Assembly (NCBI GenBank): GCA_050260675.1
Contig: JBLNCN010000005.1
Span: 1-64,000, forward strand
Direction of reading: 5' to 3'
DNA from: JBBDIP01 sp050260675
GTDB taxonomy: Bacteria; Bacillota; Sulfobacillia; Fermentithermobacillales; Fermentithermobacillaceae
Length of the DNA stretch: 64,000 nucleotides
The notes under the pieces were generated by a model. The model worked only from the letters and a program-made list of their open reading frames with translations. It ran no database searches and was not told the DNA's origin. Positions 1-7,222 of this stretch are shown here, piece after piece. Position numbers and translations under genes: made by a program. The stretch's first letter is position 1. Each line of letters starts with the position of its first letter.

Positions 1-5
1 CGGGT

Positions 6-1318
6 TGACCCCCTAACTTTGGACACTAGACTGCGATTGCTCTGACAGTCGCAGTCTTGCTTTGATTTGCTCGATAATACGCTTCCGGAGACTGATACCC
101 ACATCCTGAGTGCAGCCGGCGGGAGTTGTAGAACTTGATGAACCGGTGGATCTCCCGGTACGCGTCCCCAAACAACTCGAACCTGTTCACGGCCATGCAC
201 TCGCTCTCGAGGATCGAGTGGAACGATTCAATGTGCGCGTTCATGTTCGGAGTCTTGCAGGGGATGAACTCCTGCTCTACCCCTAGTTTCCTGCATCCTT
301 CACCCAGGACTTTGCCCTTGAACTGGGGGCCGTTGTCGGAGCGGAGTATCAACCCTTTCCCCGTTATTCCCCTGCTCCGGAGGGCCTCCTTGAGGACCCT
401 CAAGATGTCCTTGGACTCGCACTTGAGCCCCACGTGAGTCCCCACTATGCACCGGTCGAAGATGTCGATGATGGATGCCACGTAGAAGAAGTTGCCGTTC
501 CCGTCCAGCTCACCGTACTTGATGTCGGTAGCCCAGTGCTGGTTCGATCCGGTCACTTCGCAGTTCCTGGCCAGTCTGCGCGGGAGCCTGGGCTTTAGTT
601 TCCTCTGTGGCCTGAGTATCCTCAGCTCCTTGCACAGCCTGTAGACCTTCTTCTTGTTGATGGTTAACCCCACGTTCTGGCGCAGGGCATGGGTGAGTTT
701 CAGATACCCGTAGAACTCCCCGTCACCCTCGATAAACCCCAGAAGGTACTCCCGGATCTCGTCATCACACACCCTGCGGCCGTCAGCTGTCTTGGACCAG
801 CCCGGTATCTTCCGGCCGCCGCGCGGCTTTTGGTTCTTGGTCCGCCTCTTCATGCGGTAATAGAAGGTGGACCTGCTCAACCCCACAATCTTGAGGACAC
901 GGACTGCACGGTACCCCTCACCAATCCACCATCTGGCTATCTGGACTTTGTCTTCGAGCGTTGGGCCGTTTTTTTTTAGCAGGTCCTTCAGGATCGCGAT
1001 CTCCAGCTCCTTGTCTCCAAGCAACTCCTTGAGACGGCCCACTTCTTTGGCCATCCGCTCAACTTCCGCCGCACAGATAGGCGCTCCCGCATCCTCAAGT
1101 AGCCCCTGCTGCTGTTTGGCTCTCCATTCCTTCACTGCATTCCTGCTGACCCCGTACCGCCGGCATATGGCGGCGAGGTTTCCTTCAGACTCCAGGTCCT
1201 GCAGAATCCTCTTTCGTACCTCCGGCGGGTAGTACTTGAACTTAGCCACACTCGTTCACCCCTCGACTTGAACTGTAATTCAAGACACTGACCACTGTCC
1301 AAATCGATTAGGGGGCTA
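6..1318 (-). mobile_element. IS3-family insertion sequence, apparently complete
   Basis: One transposase gene lies between imperfect terminal inverted repeats. The left end (6-27) reads TGACCCCCTAACTTTGGACA. The right end, read inward from 1318, begins TAGCCCCCTAA and reaches TTTGGACA after a few extra bases, ending near 1292. The shared core is CCCCCTAA...TTTGGACA. I cannot show a target-site duplication because only five bases precede the left end and they do not clearly match the right flank. The boundary is therefore inferred from the repeats. The element sits at the window edge next to a 330-bp gene-free stretch. Confidence 0.8.
26..1249 (-). CDS. IS3-family transposase, single-frame OrfAB fusion
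   Basis: This 407-aa DDE transposase moves the surrounding element. Residues 1-45 form an OrfA-type helix-turn-helix (motif AAICRRYGVSRNAVKEW), residues 62-92 a leucine-rich coiled coil, and the rest the OrfB rve integrase core. The catalytic triad appears to be D242 (WATDIKYG), D305 (LRSDNGPQF) and E341 (HIESFHS), with 35 residues between the second and third as in IS3. Most family members make OrfAB by -1 frameshifting; here both parts are already in one frame across an A9 run (969-977). Slipping by one base either way meets a stop soon after. The start is GTG at 1249, preceded by GGGGTG. The gene looks intact. Confidence 0.92.
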   Translation of the reverse strand: MAKFKYYPPEVRKRILQDLESEGNLAAICRRYGVSRNAVKEWRAKQQQGLLEDAGAPICAAEVERMAKEVGRLKELLGDKELEIAILKDLLKKNGPTLEDKVQIARWWIGEGYRAVRVLKIVGLSRSTFYYRMKRRTKNQKPRGGRKIPGWSKTADGRRVCDDEIREYLLGFIEGDGEFYGYLKLTHALRQNVGLTINKKKVYRLCKELRILRPQRKLKPRLPRRLARNCEVTGSNQHWATDIKYGELDGNGNFFYVASIIDIFDRCIVGTHVGLKCESKDILRVLKEALRSRGITGKGLILRSDNGPQFKGKVLGEGCRKLGVEQEFIPCKTPNMNAHIESFHSILESECMAVNRFELFGDAYREIHRFIKFYNSRRLHSGCGYQSPEAYYRANQSKTATVRAIAV

Positions 1319-1645
1319 GATAGAGCCGTGACTCATATGTCGAAAAGTCGGGTCACGCTGTGAGTAGTTCATGAGTCCTGGTCATCCGACGACTACACTT
1401 TTCGACACGTTAGCCTTCCGATGACTAATCGGCATGTCCAGAACTGGTCGCGGCGTGACCCTAGATCATGGAATGTATCACAAGATGATTGTTAGAATAT
1501 TCCACTAGCCATCGCCAGAGTGTTGTCGACCAGCAACAGTCACGTCGTGCCCTGCTTCCGGCACGAGCAACTCCTCCCTTGGGACCTGCGGCAGAACCTG
1601 GTCACTACATGACCATGTGCATGACCTGGTGCATGGCCATGTGGT
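1319..1645. other. Gene-free stretch with several inverted repeats
   Basis: I find no convincing gene in these 327 bases between the IS and the radical SAM gene. They hold short perfect inverted repeats: TGTCGAAAAGT (1338-1348) with ACTTTTCGACA (1397-1407), and GACTCAT (1330-1336) with ATGAGTC (1370-1376). A CATG-rich stretch with near-repeats of GCATGACC/GCATGGCC lies at about 1607-1642, just past the end of the radical SAM gene. The nested repeats could be the remnant end of an older element or a structured transcript end. Confidence 0.5.
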
Positions 1646-2521
1646 CTAGTCCGAAAACAGGCTCTGTTGCTCCGCCCGCCTGCGACTCTCATACGTCCGC
1701 ATGTAGCTCCAGATCTCGTCGATGTTGTGCATGATGCCGCGCCTCGCGCATTCATCGTGGAAAAGGTTCATCAGTTCCGGGCTCCTGTCGCTTATGACCT
1801 CGTAGCTGTAACCGTACTTGCGGTGATACCTTTCCTTCAGGCCGGGGAAGTGTTCATCAAGCTTCTGATAGAAATGCGCGCGGTTTCCCTCACGCAGTGT
1901 GAGCCCAATGCTGAAGCAGAGGATGCCGCGTACTCCCGCATCAAAGCAGTAGTCCAGCACTCCCCGAAGGTTTTCCTCAGTGTCGTTGATGAAGGGCAGG
2001 AGTGGGCTGAACCATACAACTGTGGGGATGCGTCTCTCCTGGAACACCTTGAGAGCCTCGTAGCGCTCGCGCGTTGGGGAGACGTTGGGCTCGATGACCT
2101 TGCAGAGTCCCTCATCATAAGTGGTGAGCGTCATCTGAACGACGCATTTGGCCTTTTCGTTGATCCGTTCCAGCAGATCCAGGTCCCTGAGGATCCTGGC
2201 GGACTTGGTCTGTATCGCAAGGCCGAACCCGCGCTTCTCGATGATCTCCAGGCACCGTCGCGTGTGACGGAGCTGCGTTTCGAGGTGTATGTAAGGGTCG
2301 CACATCGCGCCCGTCGAGACCATGCACTTGTTCCTCTTCTTTGACAGCGCAGCCTCCAGTAGTTCTGGGGCGTTGCTCTTTACTTCGATATCCTCGAAGT
2401 CGTGCTGCATGTCGTAACACTTGCTGCGGCTGTCGCAGTAGATGCAGCCGTGGGTGCAGCCGCGGTAGATGTTCATCCCGTTTTGGGCGGAGAGGATCCC
2501 CTTTGCTTCTTTGAAGTGCAT
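1646..2521 (-). CDS. Radical SAM protein of the spore photoproduct lyase-like (SplB-like) family
   Basis: The 291-aa protein carries the radical SAM cluster motif C22-x3-C26-x2-C29 (RGCTHGCIYC) near its N-terminus, followed by a TIM-barrel-like region. It resembles the short SPL-family radical SAM proteins rather than bona fide spore photoproduct lyase, so the substrate is unknown; a DNA-repair role is only a guess. The longer reading frame to 2686 is rejected: the extra 55 residues are Arg-rich and unlike the family. ATG 2521 is preceded by GGTGAGAG, a good ribosome binding site. A candidate promoter lies upstream. It is divergent from the lipoprotein gene at 2772. Confidence 0.8.
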   Translation of the reverse strand: MHFKEAKGILSAQNGMNIYRGCTHGCIYCDSRSKCYDMQHDFEDIEVKSNAPELLEAALSKKRNKCMVSTGAMCDPYIHLETQLRHTRRCLEIIEKRGFGLAIQTKSARILRDLDLLERINEKAKCVVQMTLTTYDEGLCKVIEPNVSPTRERYEALKVFQERRIPTVVWFSPLLPFINDTEENLRGVLDYCFDAGVRGILCFSIGLTLREGNRAHFYQKLDEHFPGLKERYHRKYGYSYEVISDRSPELMNLFHDECARRGIMHNIDEIWSYMRTYESRRRAEQQSLFSD

Positions 2522-2585
2522 GCGACTCTCACCTCGAGACTGGCCGATGGCGACTAGAAGAGTGGGCCGCCGATCGCCACGGCGA

Positions 2586-2615
2586 TCATACCGTCTTGAC
2601 CGCAGAACTGTCACG
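2586..2615 (-). promoter_or_regulatory. Candidate sigma-A promoter of the radical SAM gene
   Basis: On the minus strand, GTGACA (2610-2615) is followed after 18 bases by TATGAT (2586-2591), about 65 bases upstream of the ATG at 2521. This is a pattern match only. Confidence 0.4.
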
Positions 2616-2771
2616 ATCGATGGAACTCTCAGGCAGCACCGGGTTTCCGAGGCAGAACCTATCGTTGTGGTGCCGGGGCCACGCATGTCTCTGAGCCCTT
2701 ATCTAGCAGGGCTTCGCCGGAACCTGCCCTCTCTGCCGCTCGTCTTACCACCATGAAAGGTGGTTTCGTCC

Positions 2772-4340
2772 ATGTCGCGAGTTACCCATCACGCGGGGCG
2801 CTTCATTTCCGCAGTTGTTCTCCTCGCTGTCCTTCTAGCCGGCTGTGCCAAATCGCAGCCTGAGCCGAAGACGGTGGCTGTCCTCGACCCGGCGCTGACA
2901 AAGCAGGTAACGCTCAATGGCCAATTGGTCACAACCAATGGGGAAGACATGATCTCGCCTGATGGCAAGTACCTCTTGGCTGGGATCCGCGGCAAGCCCG
3001 CCGAGACTATGTCCGCTATCCCGATTCAGGGAGGACCGGCGCAGGGAGAACCGGCGGCGGATCCAGCAACCGGCGCCGGTGATGCCGAGCCCATTGTCCT
3101 CTACTCAGTGGATTCCTTTTGGACTCGCTACAACCTGGTCCAGTGGTATCCTGTCGGGTGGCTGTCCAACACCAAATGCGCCTTCATAGTCCACGGATGG
3201 CAATCCCAAGGAGAGCACAAGGGTGAGAGGGGCGCGGCGATCTTCACCGCAGATCTCGAGACCAAGACGTCCACCATGATCGGGTACGTCCCAGTATCCG
3301 AGCAGGGACAGATGATTGACTCCGCTGCTCTCAGCGGAAACGGCAAAATGTACATGCGGGTGAGACGCAAGCTCTGGGAAATCAACGTTGCGACCGGCGA
3401 CATCCGCCTGGTCCGCGGAGACCTAAACGAGGACTATGGCATCTCGACTTCTGCGATGTCACCCACCGGGACTCACCTTGCATACGAGGTCTACCAGGAG
3501 GCGAAGAGCGGGATCTTCCTGATCGACTTGTCTACCGGAGAGGAAAAAGTGCTCATTCCGGACCTCGATTCACTGAGTTTCTTCCCGGCCTGGTCGCCTG
3601 ATGGCAAGTACGTAGCGGCCTACACCGTCCAGAAGCTTCCGCCGGAGTCGCCGGAGGAATCGGTCCCGCGGTACAACTTCATTCCCGGTGAGGACGGTCC
3701 AATGTCCTCCGGTCAAGCCATCACCGTGGTTGACCTGGATGGCAACGTGGTGAAGACCATCACAGTCGAGGGCCGGTACCTCTCGCATTTCGCCTGGCTC
3801 TCGGATAGCGAATCCCTGGTTTATCTGGCCGGTCCGGTGGCATTTGGAAAGTGGGGAGAGGTTACCTCGTTCGAGTATGCCACGGCACACATCGCCAGTG
3901 TGAGCCAAGATGCGCCGGTCAAGGTCGCCGACATCTCAGAAATCGAGAAGCAGACCGGTGAACACACGGCCTGGGTTTTCCCGGTTGGATCTTTGCCTGA
4001 GGGAAAGGGCGCGCTCCTTGACGTGGCGGGGGCCGAAGGAGCCTCCGTATGGCGAGTATCGACTTCCTCTGAGCCTGCCAAGGTAACGGACGGGTGGTGG
4101 CAGACTGCCAGGCTCATGCCGGAATACCTGGACAGTGTGGCCGGCGTCGTAGGCGGTGGCGAGCAGACCGGGCTCTGGTTGGTGGGGGACACGGCGACCC
4201 AGTTCGAGACTTGCCCGTCGGGGACTGGGATAGCTGCCTACAATGGAGAACTCCTGGTAGTTGAGAGTTACGACTTCCCGACTGATGAAACGCGGGTCGC
4301 AGTCTACGACATGATCTCTGAGAAAGTGGTGGAGGAGTAG
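2772..4340 (+). CDS. Putative lipoprotein with TolB/WD40-like beta-propeller repeats
   Basis: The 522-aa product starts with a signal peptide ending in lipobox LLAGC, so it should be lipid-anchored outside the cytoplasmic membrane. The mature part contains repeats of the type SPDGKYLLAG, SPTGTHLAYE, SPDGKYVAAY and WLSDSESLVYLAG, typical of the WD40-like/PD40 beta-propeller found in TolB and in DPP-IV-type proteins. No protease or other enzyme domain is visible; the ligand is unknown. ATG 2772 is preferred over GTG 2760 because AAGGTGG lies 8 bases before it. A small hairpin (ACCACC 2747-2752 with GGTGGT 2759-2764) covers this ribosome binding site and could damp translation. Confidence 0.75.
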   Translation: MSRVTHHAGRFISAVVLLAVLLAGCAKSQPEPKTVAVLDPALTKQVTLNGQLVTTNGEDMISPDGKYLLAGIRGKPAETMSAIPIQGGPAQGEPAADPATGAGDAEPIVLYSVDSFWTRYNLVQWYPVGWLSNTKCAFIVHGWQSQGEHKGERGAAIFTADLETKTSTMIGYVPVSEQGQMIDSAALSGNGKMYMRVRRKLWEINVATGDIRLVRGDLNEDYGISTSAMSPTGTHLAYEVYQEAKSGIFLIDLSTGEEKVLIPDLDSLSFFPAWSPDGKYVAAYTVQKLPPESPEESVPRYNFIPGEDGPMSSGQAITVVDLDGNVVKTITVEGRYLSHFAWLSDSESLVYLAGPVAFGKWGEVTSFEYATAHIASVSQDAPVKVADISEIEKQTGEHTAWVFPVGSLPEGKGALLDVAGAEGASVWRVSTSSEPAKVTDGWWQTARLMPEYLDSVAGVVGGGEQTGLWLVGDTATQFETCPSGTGIAAYNGELLVVESYDFPTDETRVAVYDMISEKVVEE

Positions 4341-4430
4341 TCGCTGTCCCTCCAACTCTTCGAGGCAACAATCATGTGGTCACGGCGCCTGTGCTCAACT
4401 TGTCTAGTGCTGGTCCATACGGGGCAGCAA

Positions 4431-4460
4431 GAAAAGGAGGGCGGCAGCCTTGCCGCCCTC
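4431..4460 (-). terminator. Rho-independent terminator after the hemerythrin gene
   Basis: A perfect 10-bp stem (GAGGGCGGCA 4437-4446 with TGCCGCCCTC 4451-4460) has a four-base loop. Read on the minus strand it is followed by CTTTTCTTG, so it ends the gene starting at 5243. It may also serve the convergent lipoprotein gene. Confidence 0.8.
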
Positions 4461-4481
4461 AAGGAGTGGGGGGGTGGTTGC

Positions 4482-5243
4482 TCACACGACGGGTGACAAC
4501 CCGGGCGTAAAGCAGCAGTAGCCGATATCGTCGGAAGTCCGACGGATGGCGTCCCAGGCGGCATCGAAGTTGATGGCTTCGAATGCAGCGGGGTAGAGAA
4601 TGGTGTTTTCCTTGATTATGTGCTCGCGGAGATTGCCCACCACGTACCGGGCCTCTCTGACGATCTCATCCTTGACGCCGGCGTAGTTGTCCGGTGTAGT
4701 GGATTCCACGAGCTCGGAGAGCCGCTCTTTGTGCGGCCTCATGTCGGCGTGCTCCATCCGCATGATACGAGTGGGTCCGGTTATGCCGCGCTCCTCCAGC
4801 GCGGGGAAGAGAGCCTTTTCCTCTCTCTCATGGTGCTTTTCGGCCTCAGCGAGATGGGCGGATATGTTCTTGGCGATGTCCAGCGCTTCCTCAAGGGTAA
4901 TGTCCCACACCGGCGTGCGCTCAACGATGTTTGCTGCCTGCTCCAGTGAGTCAAGGAAGCCCAGGATCATCTGATGTTCACCCACCAGGGTGTTGAGCGG
5001 GTGGCCGACCTCGGTTGCCTTCAGTAGGTCTTGTGCTTTTCTGTCGAGGACCTCCAGATGGACCTTGCAGAGACCTTGCAGCTCCTGGGGGGTGATGCCA
5101 CGCTCCAGTAGGCGCTGTTCAGCCCTCGAGAGGTCCACTTCGGAGATGGTCGATAGAATCTTCGCCGATTCCTCTTTGGTGGCTTCACCATTATTGATAC
5201 GCAGAAGGGCGTCGGCCAGTTGGTCAATCCTGTCGTGTGTCAT
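4482..5243 (-). CDS. DUF438 / hemerythrin HHE cation-binding domain protein
   Basis: This 253-aa protein has a DUF438-type N-terminal region (about residues 1-70) and a hemerythrin four-helix domain (about 85-225). Candidate di-iron ligands are visible in GEHQM, HLAEAEKHHEREEKALFP, MEHADMRPH and LREHIIKENTILYP. Proteins of this architecture bind O2 or NO, or help repair Fe-S centres under nitrosative stress; which applies here is not shown. It has its own strong promoter (TTGACA) with a palindrome over the -10 region, and its neighbour is an Fe-S-type Rrf2 regulator, so control by that regulator is likely. The ribosome binding site is GGGAGGA before ATG 5243. Confidence 0.85.
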   Translation of the reverse strand: MTHDRIDQLADALLRINNGEATKEESAKILSTISEVDLSRAEQRLLERGITPQELQGLCKVHLEVLDRKAQDLLKATEVGHPLNTLVGEHQMILGFLDSLEQAANIVERTPVWDITLEEALDIAKNISAHLAEAEKHHEREEKALFPALEERGITGPTRIMRMEHADMRPHKERLSELVESTTPDNYAGVKDEIVREARYVVGNLREHIIKENTILYPAAFEAINFDAAWDAIRRTSDDIGYCCFTPGLSPVV

Positions 5244-5301
5244 TTTTGGAGTCCTCCCTCTGTTCTCCTGCGGGGAGAAAAGTTGTATTCCTGACTAACT
5301 T

Positions 5302-5332
5302 AGTAATATTACTGGCAAGGGTTTCATGTCAA
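5302..5332 (-). promoter_or_regulatory. Hemerythrin gene promoter with overlapping palindromic operator candidate
   Basis: On the minus strand, TTGACA (5327-5332) is followed by a -10 region within TAATATTA. The 12-bp perfect palindrome AGTAATATTACT (5302-5313) lies exactly on the -10 box, a classic repressor position. A related palindrome, AGTTATTAACT, lies in the promoter of the adjacent Rrf2 gene. Confidence 0.6.
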
Positions 5333-5382
5333 TAGGGTTGGGGGGATGCCCCCTTCGTTTACACAGTCAGCCATGTGGGGGT

Positions 5383-5778
5383 CTAGGAGAGCAGGTCAGC
5401 GATAGTTGTCCCTCGCATCGTCCGGTCGATGCTGTCTTGGGCCCGTTGCCAAATACCGTGTAGTGGGCAGGTATCCTGCTTCGGGCATTTCCCGACGCCC
5501 AGCGCGCACTCCTTGATGAGGAGAGGATCGCCTGAGGCCTCGATTACATCTTGAACGCTCAGGCTCTTGGGATCGACAGCCAGACGCACGCCGCCTCCCG
5601 CGCCTCTGGCCGAATCCACCCAGCCCTTTTTGGTGAGAATGGCCATAATCTGGGGCATGTACTTGGCCGGGATGTCCTGCCTGGACGCGACGTCCCTCGA
5701 AAGCACGTAGCCTTCGCCCTTGCTGCGGGCGAGGTCCAGGAGCGCCAGAAGCATGTACTCGACTCGTTTTGTTATCAT
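5383..5778 (-). CDS. Rrf2-family regulator with IscR/NsrR-type Fe-S ligands
   Basis: The 131-aa protein starts MITKRVEYML, the usual Rrf2 opening, followed by a winged helix with the conserved GAGGGVRL wing. C91, C98, C104 and H107 (ECALGVGKCPKQDTCPLH) correspond to the cluster ligands of IscR and NsrR, so a [2Fe-2S] or NO-sensitive cluster is likely. Spacing C-x6-C-x5-C is one residue longer than the usual C-x5-C-x5-C. ATG 5778 is preferred over GTG 5787 because GGAG sits 10 bases upstream and the product then matches the family start. It probably represses the hemerythrin gene and itself. Confidence 0.85.
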   Translation of the reverse strand: MITKRVEYMLLALLDLARSKGEGYVLSRDVASRQDIPAKYMPQIMAILTKKGWVDSARGAGGGVRLAVDPKSLSVQDVIEASGDPLLIKECALGVGKCPKQDTCPLHGIWQRAQDSIDRTMRGTTIADLLS

Positions 5779-5799
5779 AGCTTCCACGCTCCAAACCTA

Positions 5800-5841
5800 A
5801 GTTATTAACTAATATATACACTGGACTGGGAGGACGTGCAA
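5800..5841 (-). promoter_or_regulatory. Rrf2 gene promoter and operator candidate
   Basis: On the minus strand, TTGCAC (5836-5841) and TATATA (5813-5818) are 17 bases apart. The palindrome AGTTATTAACT (5800-5810) lies just downstream of the -10 box and resembles the palindrome at 5302-5313, which fits autorepression by the Rrf2 protein. Confidence 0.55.
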
Positions 5842-5872
5842 CCGGGTCACAGCCGGTACAGAGAAATCTTGG

Positions 5873-6895
5873 TTGTCTTGTCACCCCGAGAGCCCAGTAG
5901 AGTGCCCGAAGACGGTGCGGCGGTCCCGCGATCACGCCTTTCTGGCTGGAATTTCCCTCGAAAACCGCAAGGCATACTACTTCGCGGAGGTGGCTCGTCT
6001 GGCTTCGTTTTCGGTAGCTTCGGGCAGGGCGCTCGACAGTATACGCCGGATACTCGGGCGGGAGATACAGGCTTGGGCCGAACGCGGCGTGAAGGTCACC
6101 GTGAGCGAGTCCCTTACCGGCGAACTCCTGGTGTTCCGGTGCGAGATCCGCAAGGCGGAGGGGCTGCAAGGGCAGGACGTCCTGCGCGACATAAAAGACG
6201 CGGTGGCCAGCGGGCTGTCACACGTCGTTATAGACGAGTATGAGAGAGTCCTGGTACAGCGGTTAATCGATGAGAACTACGCCTACCTCTCCAGTGGGGA
6301 CAGGGAGGCGCTCCGCAGAAAGGTAACGCTCCGGCTGAACGGCAAGCAGTCCGGAAGGCGCATCGGGCTTGCTGAGCGAAACCGCCGAAAGAGCAGGGTA
6401 TGGGCGAAACTGGCCGAGTATCTTGAGAAAGAGAACGAACTGGTGCTCGAAGGCTTCATCACGTTCCGCCTCAAGGACTACCTCGAGGACCTCTTCGACA
6501 CGGTGGAAAAGACTGCCGAAGACTACCTTACCGAACGGGAGTACCAGGAGTTCCTAAGGCTCCTCCGGTACTTCATGGCAAGGCAGAAGGACGCCGCCAC
6601 AGAGGTCAACGTTGTGAGGAGGGGCGACTCCTACTCCGTCCTAGACCACAATATGGAGCCTGTGAGCGGCGAGGTAGGCACCTTCCTCAAGAATCCCCCC
6701 GGAGGCTTTGCTTTGGGGGTCGACGACCTCATCGTCAGTGCGGTTGTCACCCTGGCGCCCCAAAGGATGGTTTGGCACGGTCCTCACGACAACTCTCCTT
6801 GCTACGACCTGCTCAAAGACCTTCTGGAGGACCGGATGGCCCATTGTCCGGGATGCCCGGCTGACGGAGGCAAGCCTGAACCGGCCCACGTGTGA
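5873..6895 (+). CDS. ytxC: Sporulation protein YtxC-like
   Basis: The 340-aa protein resembles YtxC: a weakly conserved N-terminal half, then a charged central part containing the family's signature region around FITFRLKDYLEDL (about residues 196-208) and a C-terminal half ending in a Cys-containing tail (HCPGCP). YtxC is made during sporulation in Bacillus; its biochemical role is unknown. Position directly before thrS matches the order in many spore formers. The start is uncertain: TTG 5873 has no clear ribosome binding site, and the true start could be further in, for example GTG at about 5915. Confidence 0.75.
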   Translation: MSCHPESPVECPKTVRRSRDHAFLAGISLENRKAYYFAEVARLASFSVASGRALDSIRRILGREIQAWAERGVKVTVSESLTGELLVFRCEIRKAEGLQGQDVLRDIKDAVASGLSHVVIDEYERVLVQRLIDENYAYLSSGDREALRRKVTLRLNGKQSGRRIGLAERNRRKSRVWAKLAEYLEKENELVLEGFITFRLKDYLEDLFDTVEKTAEDYLTEREYQEFLRLLRYFMARQKDAATEVNVVRRGDSYSVLDHNMEPVSGEVGTFLKNPPGGFALGVDDLIVSAVVTLAPQRMVWHGPHDNSPCYDLLKDLLEDRMAHCPGCPADGGKPEPAHV

Positions 6896-6912
6896 CGTCC
6901 TGCGTTATTCGC

Positions 6913-6941
6913 TTGATCCCCTATGCACTCGGGTATATAAT
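6913..6941 (+). promoter_or_regulatory. thrS promoter
   Basis: TTGATC (6913-6918) and a perfect TATAAT (6936-6941) are separated by exactly 17 bases, placing the transcript start near 6948, directly at the beginning of the T-box leader. Confidence 0.75.
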
Positions 6942-6947
6942 GCCGAA

Positions 6948-7190
6948 AACAATGCAGTAAACAAGGCTGCGAAGAGGAACGTACCGGGAGGTACCGCCAA
7001 GAGAGGGCAGGCCATAGGCTGAAAGCCGCCCGCGGGATAACCGGGAAACACCACCTCTGAGCCTCCGGTGGATGCCCTTGGGGATAACGCCGGCGCGACT
7101 CGCGCGATAAAGCTTGACGAGGGCCGGCGAATCCGGTCGAAATAGGGTGGAACAGCGGAATCCCGCCCCTTGTGGGCCGGGGTTTTTTAT
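6948..7190 (+). ncRNA. T-box leader of thrS (threonine tRNA sensor)
   Basis: The leader ends with the T-box sequence AGGGTGGAACAGCGG (7144-7158), the antiterminator that pairs with uncharged tRNA. It is followed by a GC-rich stem (CCCGCCC with GGGCCGGG, one bulge) and TTTTTT as terminator. In the specifier region ACCACCTCTGAGCC, an ACC triplet at 7050-7052 (a second at 7053-7055) stands where the codon is expected before the CTCTGAGC-type motif, so it should read tRNA-Thr. Low charged tRNA-Thr would then permit read-through into thrS. Confidence 0.9.
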
Positions 7191-7222
7191 TTCAACCGGA
7201 TAGAGCGAAGGAGGGCCAGAAG

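Noticed and set aside
2521..2686. Longer N-terminus for the radical SAM protein
   Set aside because: The extra 55 residues are Arg-rich, unlike the family, and a good ribosome binding site precedes ATG 2521; the candidate promoter also lies within the extension.
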